The position numbers and the translations under genes are program-made. 27,500 nucleotides of DNA from Chrysophaeum taylorii (lineage: Eukaryota > Sar > Pelagophyceae > Pelagomonadales > Pelagomonadaceae): positions 1 through 27,500 of the forward strand of contig JAQMWT010000676.1 in NCBI GenBank assembly GCA_029834535.1, read 5' to 3'. Of this stretch, positions 1 through 7,856 are shown one piece after another. The notes beneath the pieces were generated by a model. It was given only the letters and a program-made list of their open reading frames with translations, was not told where the DNA came from and did no database searches. Each line of letters starts with the position of its first letter. Position 1 is the stretch's first letter.

Positions 1-1165
1 GAAGATGTAGTCAGGATGTTCCCATGCCTTTGGCACTCAGGCGTTCACTCAAACGTAACGCCTTCAATACACAATCGCCTAAGCGGCTCCACAATCTTCG
101 AATAATTCTTCACATATCGGCGGCAATAGTTGCTCATGCCAATGAAAGATCGAATCTGGGTCTTCGGGGACGCTGGGCAACGTACCGGGAATCGGCATCT
201 GCTGCAACGCTTCTAACGTCTTGGGATTCGGCTTCAAGCCTTCCGGAGTCGAAATATGTCCCAAAAACTCGATTTCATCCTTGAGGAGGTGGAACTTCGA
301 AGTTCGTCCACTATATCCTCGCTGTGCTAAATGGCACAACACTTCAAAAAAAACTTGCAAAAGTCGGTGGAGTTCATCCGATCCCATCATAATATCATCG
401 ACAAACGCGACCAAGTCCCTATACATCCATGTGGACAAATCGCTAGCCATCTGCTTACAAAGAGAGCTCCTGCTGTTTTACTCCTAGAGGCAAGCGCAAG
501 AAACTATGGGCTCCAAGTGGACTAACCATCGTAACGGCGTCCTGAGCAGCGGCGTCAAACGTAAGGTTATGATAACCCCATCGAATATCAATGCACGTCC
601 GCCAACGGCGCATGGCAAGAAAAGCCAAAGCATCATCTTGACGAATATTCGGCCAACTGTCATTGACCAGCTGATCATTGAGCTGACGCAAGTCAACTGC
701 AGCACGAAAAGCATTCGACGTCCCGGCCTCTGCTCCCTTCTTAGGCAGCATCAGTACAGGGAATCCCCACGGAGAGTTCGCCGGTCGGATGACTCCATCG
801 CGACACCACTCAGTGATCTGCTTTCTGAGACACTCGAGCTTTGCTGGCGTCAACCTATAAGGCGTCATCTTGATCGGTCGTGGGTTTGCGTCTTTAAATC
901 GTAGAGAAACCGGTGGCGAGTCCACGGGTCTCATAATCGGATCAACAGAAGCCCACGCGTATTGCACGCAGTGGCTCAACATCATCTTCGCATCATCATC
1001 CAGATGCGGGGTCTCGGAAATTCCCAGATCTCGAACAACCTTCTCGACTTCTCTTCCTTCGTCGGAATTACGACTTTCATCGCATCTCATTGTCCTTGAC
1101 GTGCTCGGGAATCTGCGGTAACGGTACACCGTCCGCATCGCGCGGCGCATCCTTCCATGGCACAT
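1..1165 (-). pseudogene. Ty3/gypsy reverse transcriptase, frameshifted, continuing past the left edge
   Basis: Reverse transcriptase motifs are spread over three frames. From about 1090 to 455: a lead-in, then 'GVIRPANSPWGFPVLMLPKKG', 'FRAAVDLRQLND', 'CIDIRWGYHNLTFD' and 'LRLPLG', which correspond to the fingers and palm of gypsy RT. From about 470 to about 190 in a second frame: FVDDIMMGS, the YxDD catalytic box with Phe in first place, then 'FHLLKDEIEFLGHISTPEGL', the usual connection motif. From about 190 to 1 in a third frame: 'RSFIGMSNYCRRYVKNYSKI', the normal segment leading to RNase H. In that part a TGA at 45-47 replaces the conserved Trp of the FEW-TPEC motif. The gene is therefore broken by two internal frame changes plus a stop, and RNase H and integrase are outside the window. 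Confidence 0.88.
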
Positions 1166-3152
1166 CGAACTTTTCTTCGTATTTGAACCTCACCTCAGGG
1201 TGGCTCTTATTGATCTTTTCACCTTTGACGCGCACATTCGGCTCGCTCCTTACTTTCGGCTCCTGTTCAGGTTCGGGATCCGGCGGAACGTCCACTTTTG
1301 ATTGTCGGGGGGGGCCAGCAGAAAAAGCATGAGCCGTCCCCGGCGCATCAGTTGGAAGCGGAAGCACAGGAACTTCTGGCGGTTCCCATTTAGTGGGATC
1401 CTGGAGATCATCCTTTGACACCCACCTAACGACACGAGTACGCGTATTTAACAGCGGAATCTCTACGTGACGAAAGGTGGTGTCGGAGATTCGCAAATAC
1501 TGCTCAATGGATCGATCTGTCGGGCTCAACGCGGTCGGCAGGACTTCACCACTTTGGCGGAAACCTCTGGTCACGGAGTTGTGCAGATCGACTGCTAAAA
1601 TCGCAAGAGTATCTGGAGGGACGACAGATGCTAAGTGTTTGAACGAGTCTGTCTTAGACAAGCTAGCCCAATCATGATCCACCGGCATCGTGAGCAACTC
1701 GGCCGTCATCTTGAGAGTTAAAGGCTGAGTGTCCGAGCGATGCGGCCCCAAACGAAGAGGAACCCGCGTCACGGTGTAAGCCGTATCGGTTGCTTCTCGG
1801 GACGAGCCAAGATTATTCAGCTGGAGAAGGTGGCGTTCATGAGCATAACCTAAAGCTGTAGCAAATTTTTGTTGCATGTTCACACATGTCTTCGGAGCCT
1901 CTTGCAAGTGCAGTGGGTGACTGGAAACCAACAATCGCACGCGAGAGCTCATCAGAGTAGGTGTGATATCATGAAAGTCGACGACGTACACGTAAGGGTG
2001 TAAGCGCGCTATATACGAAATAATGGACGGCTCCTGTTCAATCAGCCACATCATGAAGCCAGCCATCTTGCACAACTTCATCGTCCAGTTAGTGGCCGTA
2101 ACACCCTTGCCAACATCTCTGGATGTCAAGTTGCAGAGTGCGGAATGAACGCAGGGCGGAGACGCTATACACATCGACGATGACCATTCCGCTTCAGGCA
2201 AATAAGCCTTGATCAACCGGAGGGTTGAGTCATATCGTCCACAGAGCGTGTGCTGGACCACAGGTATCTTCGGAAAATTCTTCTGATGAACCTTGTTGGC
2301 AGCTGTTGACGAGTCAAGAGCAAGGACGACTCGAAACGATGTCCCGCACAACTCGTTCGCTCGTTGCAGTCCTAAAGTACTTCCTCCGGCGCCGCTGAAG
2401 AGCATCACAACCTTGCGATACGTGACCGGCACCCAGTGGACCTTTTCAAACCTTCGGCGAATCTCGCATTCTGCAACTTCTCGGCATTTCGTTTCCTCCT
2501 CGTCAGTTCGTCGGTCGAAATCGCCGTTACCGAGCGATGCTCGACGAGAGCTCTTCTTCTTATCGGCAGAAGGAGACGCCTTCTGCACTGAGCTCAAAAG
2601 CATCAGTTCAGGAGCCGCATTGCCTTGAGTAAGATGGCTTGCGACCGAAACAGTGAATGATAGGTTAGCCTTGTTAGATTCGGCTTCACCATCCTTCGTT
2701 AAATCGTCGACCGTCACAGCATTCAGCTCGTCATCAAAACGAACAATATCGCCCAAAGCAAGGACCTCACCTTGAGTGATCACGGTCGGCACATCCTGGG
2801 TATAAGATATCGCCACTCGAGCTGCGAACTTATCATGATCCTCAGGAGAAGAACACATTCCTTCGACTACCCCGAGTTGCTCGTACCCAGAAGACGTAGC
2901 AACGAAAACTTGCCCAGTTTCCACGGGCTCCGAAAGAGCGACTGGCACGCAGTAGGTGCGCCCAGGCTCGACCTTCATCGTGCGCGCAGCATAGGCTTTC
3001 ACTTCATAAGCATCGCTGTTCGAACTTTGAGAAGGCGTAACTGGAGGAACTCCCCAAGTCGTCGAAGCTCCCGCTCGTTTCGGCGGTGAACGCTGGAGGT
3101 CTTCAATCTTGCACGAGCGAGCGTAGACTCGGTTCTCAACTGTGCTCAGGCT
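1077..3152 (-). CDS. Pol segment: beta domain plus C5-cytosine DNA methyltransferase-like domain
   Basis: The frame is open from just after the TAA at 3153 to a stop at 1077, in phase with the protease. Numbering from the GTG at 3002, residues about 5-95 (ending near GEVLALGDIVRF) resemble the dUTPase-like beta domain that follows the protease in many gypsy elements. Residues about 197-478 (near 2415-1569) match a C5-cytosine methyltransferase, which transfers a methyl group from SAM to cytosine in DNA. Motif I is LFSGAGGSTLGLQ (201-213), motif II ends in D230, and motif IV is ASPPCVHS with the catalytic-type Cys284. A motif VIII-like stretch is SSRVRLLVS (352-360). Motifs IX and X resemble 'LTLKMTAELLTMP' and 'VVPPDTLAILA'. 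The ENV of motif VI is not visible between motifs IV and VIII. A Pro/Glu/Lys-rich linker leads to the reverse transcriptase, which continues in another frame near 1090. Confidence 0.83.
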   Translation of the reverse strand, partial: SLSTVENRVYARSCKIEDLQRSPPKRAGASTTWGVPPVTPSQSSNSDAYEVKAYAARTMKVEPGRTYCVPVALSEPVETGQVFVATSSGYEQLGVVEGMCSSPEDHDKFAARVAISYTQDVPTVITQGEVLALGDIVRFDDELNAVTVDDLTKDGEAESNKANLSFTVSVASHLTQGNAAPELMLLSSVQKASPSADKKKSSRRASLGNGDFDRRTDEEETKCREVAECEIRRRFEKVHWVPVTYRKVVMLFSGAGGSTLGLQRANELCGTSFRVVLALDSSTAANKVHQKNFPKIPVVQHTLCGRYDSTLRLIKAYLPEAEWSSSMCIASPPCVHSALCNLTSRDVGKGVTATNWTMKLCKMAGFMMWLIEQEPSIISYIARLHPYVYVVDFHDITPTLMSSRVRLLVSSHPLHLQEAPKTCVNMQQKFATALGYAHERHLLQLNNLGSSREATDTAYTVTRVPLRLGPHRSDTQPLTLKMTAELLTMPVDHDWASLSKTDSFKHLASVVPPDTLAILAVDLHNSVTRGFRQSGEVLPTALSPTDRSIEQYLRISDTTFRHVEIPLLNTRTRVVRWVSKDDLQDPTKWEPPEVPVLPLPTDAPGTAHAFSAGPPRQSKVDVPPDPEPEQEPKVRSEPNVRVKGEKINKSHPEVRFKYEEKFDVPWKDAPRDADGVPLPQIPEHVKDNEMR

Positions 3153-4259
3153 TTATTGCATCGCATGATGCTGTTGCCCATAAACCTGAACTACCACGGG
3201 ATTGCTCTCGTCATAAGTTGTTCTGAACGTCAAAATCGGAGAATCTACTCGTCGATCCTGCACCTTTAACTTCTTACGCCCGTAAGCGACTCGTGTGCGT
3301 AGAAACGCAATGCGATTCCGCGGGTAATCCACTATGGCTCCAAACACCCGAATATCGCGCGCTCCCAGCAAAAATAGATGATTAGTATCGGCCACAATAG
3401 CAACAACTGGAACGGCAACGTCGTCCGCAAGCGCAATCCGCAATGCAACCCATTGGTGGATAGTCGTTTTGTTCAGTCCTGACCCATACAAAGTGCGCTC
3501 GACTGGAAGATCGCCCTGGTCAAGGATGATGCTATCCTTTTCCAGTTTTTCAACCATCCCCCGACAAATATAAGAGACATCAGCCATCCCATCCACGCCT
3601 AAAGTCGTTGCAAACTTCGGCCCGTCTCGTCGTCTATAAATATGACCCACTATAAACGTAAGGGTACCAGGGTCCAGGCAACCGATGGTGATGAGGTCTT
3701 GCTCGATCCTTTTCCCATCGCTCGGCGACAGTGCAGTGTGATGACATCGTATCTCCGGTTTCGCATCGCCCGGAATCTGCATCGTCACCGCTGCTATATC
3801 TGGCGTACTACATCTCGCCGCGGAATCTATATTGGCGCTCGCCGCTTCGGCTGCTTCTTCATTCCCCAGTTTCGCTGACAACAAATTCTGACACTTCTCA
3901 ATCGGAGGCACATATATCTCATCCTTTATCTCTTCTGGTAATCGTTTCTCGTCCAACAAATCGGACATTCCCGTCAACTTCTCCTCCATCGGCGCCACTG
4001 TGGTCTGTTCAGCTGCGACCAAAACTGTATCGGCTAGAACATCGGCTAAAACGGTCTCGGGGGGCCCCGTAGGAAAAGAAGACGTCGTCCTCGACGTCAA
4101 CTCACAAGGTCTAACGTCATCATCGTAAAGTGCCCTGCAGGACATGCACATTGACGAATGGGGGGACACTGGAACCTGCGGCATGGGCTCGTCAGTCTCC
4201 GAATCTGAGTCTTCCCAGTAGTGCGGAGAATCCCAAGTAGCATCTGACATTGCTTCCAT
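3153..4259 (-). CDS. Retropepsin-like aspartic protease region of gypsy Pol
   Basis: This 368-codon frame starts with ATG at 4259 immediately after the Gag TAG and in the same phase. Residues 1-180 are acidic and unrecognised. Residues about 195-330 look like a retropepsin: 'TLGVDGMADVSYI' at 219-231 occupies the place of the usual L-V-D-T/S-G-A-D-V-S-F-I flap strand, and 'LLGARDIRVFGAIVDY' at 297-312 matches the family's I-L-G-x-D-x-L ... A-x-I-D-Y element. The catalytic triplet reads D-G-M instead of D-T/S-G, so activity is doubtful. The frame closes with TAA at 3153-3155, after which the same frame stays open into the beta domain and methyltransferase. An alternative is a non-catalytic, protease-derived domain. 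Confidence 0.7.
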   Translation of the reverse strand: MEAMSDATWDSPHYWEDSDSETDEPMPQVPVSPHSSMCMSCRALYDDDVRPCELTSRTTSSFPTGPPETVLADVLADTVLVAAEQTTVAPMEEKLTGMSDLLDEKRLPEEIKDEIYVPPIEKCQNLLSAKLGNEEAAEAASANIDSAARCSTPDIAAVTMQIPGDAKPEIRCHHTALSPSDGKRIEQDLITIGCLDPGTLTFIVGHIYRRRDGPKFATTLGVDGMADVSYICRGMVEKLEKDSIILDQGDLPVERTLYGSGLNKTTIHQWVALRIALADDVAVPVVAIVADTNHLFLLGARDIRVFGAIVDYPRNRIAFLRTRVAYGRKKLKVQDRRVDSPILTFRTTYDESNPVVVQVYGQQHHAMQ

Positions 4260-5648
4260 CTACGATGTAGAAGGCCACCGAACGATCCGAGCGTTGGCGG
4301 TATGTTGCTCCTGTTGCAAACGATGGCTGCTCGTCACAGCGACATCGGCAACATCATTGGAGACTCGGGCAGGGCGCGCCGTCGGGTAAAAGACAACCCC
4401 CGACATTGGCGGCGCGTCGCATAAAGATTGGAACGCGAAAGATGCGCTCGAATGTCCCGAACTATCCTGATATCTGCCTCCGTCATACTCGTCATCGTGA
4501 TGTCGATGACGTCGGCGCCGGCGCGTATGGCGACTAGAGCTCCGGTGACGGCAAGGACTCGGGCTGTCTTGAGTAGTATGGGCTTTTCGATCAGGGCTCT
4601 GGCTTCGATGTCGGCGCGACGATAGTCTAGAAGGTGATCGTCCGTCTCGCTGTCGTGTAGAAAACGACGTAGTATCCTTGATGCTTCTGACCTCGCTCAC
4701 CATGGTCGCCATTGTGGTTCCAAGATCGGTGAGGGCCGTTTGAATTTCATTAGAAGGCTCCGATCCGTGCGTGGCGTTCGCATTAGATGCATCATCACGC
4801 TTTGCCCAATCGGACCGCGATATGGGCTGCTTCTTCTGCTTACGAACTCGCTTCCACATTGCACAGTAGTAACGATCCGGATCGCGATTGCAAACTACGC
4901 GATTTCCGTGTTCATCTTCATCATAGGTGGTCCAGAAGAACCCACAGTGCGGGCACGTTCTCTTGCCCCACAGAAAAGGATCTCGTAAAATCAGCGGATC
5001 CGTATTCCCAGACGGTTTATCCGCATCTTGCTTGGCTTGTTGATCGGAGGCCATAGCTCGAACTCCCCGCCCTCGCGGCTGTTTATTCGATTTCGGATTA
5101 GGTGGGGCTTGGTCCTTCTCCTCCTCCATCAACTTTCGTAAGTCGTTCTCGAGCCGCGTAATAAGCGCTACCATCGACTTAAAAGTCACATAACTATCAG
5201 GATGTCCGCTCCTCATAGTCCGCACACGGGCCCTCAACTCCTTGGACGTCAATCCACTGATAAGCTGGTCGAGGATATCGACATCATCCATCGTGCGGCT
5301 GGACACGGAACAAAACTCCAAGGCTTCAGATTGGAATCTGGTACAATAGGTTTGGACGTGCCGCTCCCCAGACTTCTTCGGAACTGAAACCTGGGTGACC
5401 TTCCGCAGCTTGTCAAGCAGCTCCTGCTGCGTGCGCGGAGGTCGGCAAGTCGATCTAAAATAATCCAAAATCTTGTCGCAATACGTCTTGTTAAGACGAC
5501 GGATACGACGAACCGAGACTCCATGCTCTTTATCGTCAGTATCTAATTTCAAGTAAAACGACGGACCGTGTGGTAGCTCATCGCAGAGCTCCTCGTATTT
5601 CTGCAAGTGTTCCTCAAAAATTGGTGCAACGGTGTCCCGTAGATGCAA
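4260..5648 (-). CDS. Gag core with atypical Cys finger and Arg/Ser-rich tail
   Basis: This 462-codon frame begins without its own ATG and continues the Gag region from upstream in another frame. Residues about 5-175 have the helical, charged character of Ty3/gypsy Gag cores, including a segment like 'YCTRFQSEALEF ... LISGLTSKEL' where many Gag proteins have 'F..L....' and 'GL....'. Residues 232-262 form C-X2-C-X17-C-X8-C, with cysteines at 232, 235, 253 and 262, in place of the usual C-X2-C-X4-H-X4-C knuckle; this could bind zinc. Residues about 335-395 are rich in Arg, Ser and His, like an RS-type RNA-binding tail. The frame ends in TAG at 4260-4262, and the next base starts the ATG of the protease frame, in the same phase. 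That layout would suit readthrough or stop-start reinitiation. Confidence 0.75.
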   Translation of the reverse strand: MHLRDTVAPIFEEHLQKYEELCDELPHGPSFYLKLDTDDKEHGVSVRRIRRLNKTYCDKILDYFRSTCRPPRTQQELLDKLRKVTQVSVPKKSGERHVQTYCTRFQSEALEFCSVSSRTMDDVDILDQLISGLTSKELRARVRTMRSGHPDSYVTFKSMVALITRLENDLRKLMEEEKDQAPPNPKSNKQPRGRGVRAMASDQQAKQDADKPSGNTDPLILRDPFLWGKRTCPHCGFFWTTYDEDEHGNRVVCNRDPDRYYCAMWKRVRKQKKQPISRSDWAKRDDASNANATHGSEPSNEIQTALTDLGTTMATMVSEVRSIKDTTSFSTRQRDGRSPSRLSSRRHRSQSPDRKAHTTQDSPSPCRHRSSSRHTRRRRRHRHHDDEYDGGRYQDSSGHSSASFAFQSLCDAPPMSGVVFYPTARPARVSNDVADVAVTSSHRLQQEQHTANARIVRWPSTS

Positions 5649-6475
5649 GGTAGTAAGTAACGTAATTTCTCGACCGAGTAACGGTCATCTGCTAAAGTAT
5701 GCATCATCGCCGCCGAATCCAAATTAAATTGCCGTTGGTCTCGGCCGTCGATGACGAGTTTGAAGTTATCAGGCTTCAAACTGGAAGTGGGTCGATGGGA
5801 TCGGCTCAAGTTGCCCTTTTCGAAGGCGTTGGCAACCGTCTGCGACATTCCCCGCGACAATTCCCGTAAAATTTTCGTACTTTCATTCTCAATGTCCGCC
5901 CTACCCTCATTCTCCGTATCGACTCGGGGCGGAGGTTCATTCCCCGTTTCAGTGTTCCTTTCCGGTTCAGGCGGCCTCACGGGCGTTTCCGGTTCGGGTC
6001 GACTCACGGGTCGTTCGCGGCTACTCTCCCGACGCGTACGTTCGGCTAACAATTCATCTCGTTCACGACGAAATCGTTCAACCTCTTCGCGTAGGGTCTT
6101 CGAGGTCTCGGTCTCTTGTTGTAATGCATCATTGAGCATATCAACTTCTCGTCGAGCCGCTTCCTCTTTCGCTTCAGCCCTTTCACGAGCAAAAAGCTCA
6201 GCTAATCGTTCATTTTCGCGACGTCTCCGCTCGAGGTCTTCACGAAGTCGACTTCGGGCTGCAGATCCGCGCTCAATAGTAACACGCTCGCCACGACCCG
6301 GAGTCGTTGGACTCAACGGCGAAAAAATGGCAGTATCCGGAGGCACATCAGGGGGTACGTCAGCAACGTCGACTGCCTCGGCCTCTCTTAATTCACCTTC
6401 CTCGCGGCCTATCTCAGGGGCGGCGGGAAGAACTGGAGGAGATTCTTCCTCACGCACGTCTGCGTTTATCTCCAT
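5549..6475 (-). CDS. Gag N-terminal region with long coiled coil (retrotransposon)
   Basis: This open frame starts with ATG at 6475 and runs 308 codons. Residues about 1-70 are acidic and proline-rich. Residues about 75-150 are dense in Arg, Glu and Leu with heptad-like spacing, typical of a coiled coil that could drive Gag assembly. A Pro/Glu/Arg linker follows. Residues from about 230 (PTSSLKPDNFKLVIDG) resemble the start of a gypsy Gag core. The last residues are out of frame: the Gag core continues in the neighbouring frame from about 5650, so a one-base indel or a frameshift site lies near 5650. The methionine start is the first in the frame and lies after a non-coding stretch that could hold the leader. 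The role is inferred from position upstream of the Gag core and protease. Confidence 0.7.
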   Translation of the reverse strand: MEINADVREEESPPVLPAAPEIGREEGELREAEAVDVADVPPDVPPDTAIFSPLSPTTPGRGERVTIERGSAARSRLREDLERRRRENERLAELFARERAEAKEEAARREVDMLNDALQQETETSKTLREEVERFRRERDELLAERTRRESSRERPVSRPEPETPVRPPEPERNTETGNEPPPRVDTENEGRADIENESTKILRELSRGMSQTVANAFEKGNLSRSHRPTSSLKPDNFKLVIDGRDQRQFNLDSAAMMHTLADDRYSVEKLRYLLPCIYGTPLHQFLRNTCRNTRSSAMSYHTVRRFT

Positions 6476-7235
6476 ACTGTATCAAATTTCGATCAAGAAT
6501 CTCGAAACACGTCCGGATCCGATTACTCGAAGTAATTCACGTTGATTCCAACAACGCTATCTGTCGCTGTAAAAACAGCACTCACGGAATTCCAATCCGC
6601 TGGCAATTCAAAAATGCCCGTGGGTAGCGATCCCACTCGCTAAACAGCTTCCACCGTTCAGCTATACCAAAATCAATTCCCGGGAGAATGCGCTGCGATT
6701 TCCAACTCGCACGCGTGTTCGTCGTCACTCGGATCGTACGAACACAAACAACGTTCGCGTATATTCTCAACGCAAACCGGTCCAATGGAACTCCGTGTGC
6801 TTGATCAGGGCGCACGTACAAATCCGGACCTCGTAATACAACACGTACGGCAGCACTCGCTCGTCGGCGACCGATGTAGTCGCACGATCTCGTGTACTCC
6901 ACCACGTATGGCGGCACAGAAAAAAAAAAACCTTCCCGACCCCCGGGTGACAAAGGGGGTACTCACCGACTCGTCCTAGACCTCACTGAACGAGGAAAAC
7001 ACGGACGCGGGGTCGGATAAGCTCGCCACACACCTTGCTCACGCTCACCAAGCCTCTCGACAAGATGGAGAGATGGAATATGATAGCAAGGAAACTACAA
7101 GAATACAGCAAGAATGCTTCTCACAAAAGAGAGGTATGATGTCACTAAAAAGATCGGGAAAGGTGTCCCGTTGAACGGGTATCAAGCCTCGAGAGATTTG
7201 GGGTAAGCCTTAGCGATCAGGAGTTGCCGCCACAC
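6476..7235. other. Leader / possible 5' LTR region of the gypsy element, then unassigned sequence
   Basis: No convincing gene was seen. By position, the stretch up to about 6960 should hold the primer-binding site and 5' LTR of the minus-strand gypsy element. Candidate minus-strand TGG starts for a primer-binding site occur near 6550 and 6593, but no tRNA match could be established and the partner LTR is outside the window. An A11-12 run lies near 6920. From about 7000 to 7235 nothing was recognised. Confidence 0.35.
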
Positions 7236-7490
7236 CAGATACATGATTGATCGTGTCGTTGTCACCGAGGCTCCTCCAACCTGTATCCCTTAAGGCCCGC
7301 CTACGCCAAACGATAAACAAGAGCCAGGGCCAGACGCCCCGCGAGGTCCGCATCCTCTTGCCCACAAGCCCGTCTTCTGTCACGTCCAGCTCTACGTGGC
7401 TCTCTGTCGATCGGCAACCCCGAGAATATGCTCTTATGAGTCGACGACTCCACCCTACCCCACACGTGCTCCGCAATACCGATAAGCCCC
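7236..7490 (+). pseudogene. Helitron (Pif1-like) helicase C-terminal fragment, copy 1
   Basis: The plus strand encodes 'ARLRQTINKSQGQTPREV', the hallmark of the C-terminal part of Helitron/Pif1 helicases (usually A-M-T-I-N-K-S-Q-G-Q-T). After a frame change comes a segment reading like 'KPVFCHVQLYVALCR', matching the family's V-F-S-H-G-Q-L-Y-V-A-L-S-R. Helitron helicases unwind DNA during rolling-circle transposition. Only the last roughly 80 residues are present, with the frame broken near 7365, so this is a relic. It is the left member of a direct repeat with 11723-12233, which contains the same helicase end. The plus-strand minisatellite follows at once. Confidence 0.72.
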
Positions 7491-7732
7491 CTCCCGGCGT
7501 CTACACGCGCACTGTAGGTGAACTTACTGGGACCAGGTGAACTTACTGGGGTTTGAGATTGGGACTAGGTGAATATAGTGACCAGGTGAACTTACTGGGA
7601 CCAGCTGAACTTACTGAGGGTTTTAGAGTAAACTCAAAGGTTAGCGGCGTGTGCGGATCAAAGCAGCTTAGATTGGCGGAGGCAAGAGCGACGAGCTCGA
7701 AGGAGTGGTGTGAGCACGAGTGGGTTTACGCC
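7236..7732 (+). repeat. Direct repeat unit, copy 1 (partner 11723-12233)
   Basis: Starting at CAGATACATGAT, about 500 bases match the region from 11723 with scattered substitutions and small indels. The unit contains the Helitron helicase end, a block of AGGTGAACTTACTGG repeats, and a unique tail ending near GTGGGTTTACGCC in both copies. The order of parts is the same, so the unit was duplicated as a whole. Confidence 0.85.
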
Positions 7733-7856
7733 GAACTTACTGGGGTTAGCGATTGGGACTAGGTGAACTTACTGGGACCAGGTGAACTTACTGGGACCAG
7801 GTGAACTTACTGGGGTTAGAGATTGGGACTAGGTGAACTTACTGGCCTGCACTTGT
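7511..7856 (+). repeat. AGGTGAACTTACTGG minisatellite, first locus
   Basis: The core AGGTGAACTTACTGG recurs in two blocks (about 7511-7615 and 7733-7856). Spacers alternate between GACC (19-base period) and a longer form containing GAGATTGGGACT (about 32 bases). The last 57 bases (7800-7856) reappear with one difference at 16678-16734, both ending in GGCCTGCACTTGT. A unique spacer with no clear coding content separates the blocks. Confidence 0.9.

Larger units (their letters stand above)
1..6475 (-). mobile_element. Ty3/gypsy-type LTR retrotransposon carrying a DNA methyltransferase domain, 3' end beyond window
   Basis: Read on the minus strand, the order is a coiled-coil Gag N-part, a Gag core with a Cys-rich finger, a retropepsin-like domain, a beta-rich domain, a C5-cytosine methyltransferase-like domain, and a reverse transcriptase running off the left edge. 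The order protease then RT, with no integrase before RT, fits Ty3/gypsy rather than Ty1/copia. Gag core, protease and methyltransferase share one frame from about 5648 to 1077, broken only by a TAG at 4260-4262 and a TAA at 3153-3155. Further frame changes occur near 5650, near 1090, near 460 and near 190. This copy is therefore probably inactive unless some breaks are recoding sites or assembly errors. RNase H, integrase and the 3' LTR are not in the window, and a 5' LTR could not be proved. Confidence 0.85.

Noticed and set aside
6541..6600. Primer-binding site and 5' LTR end for the gypsy element
   Set aside because: TGG starts exist on the minus strand, but no tRNA match or partner LTR can be shown.
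7210..7476. Minus-strand frame opposite the Helitron fragment
   Set aside because: The plus strand carries helicase motifs, so the minus-strand frame is antisense.
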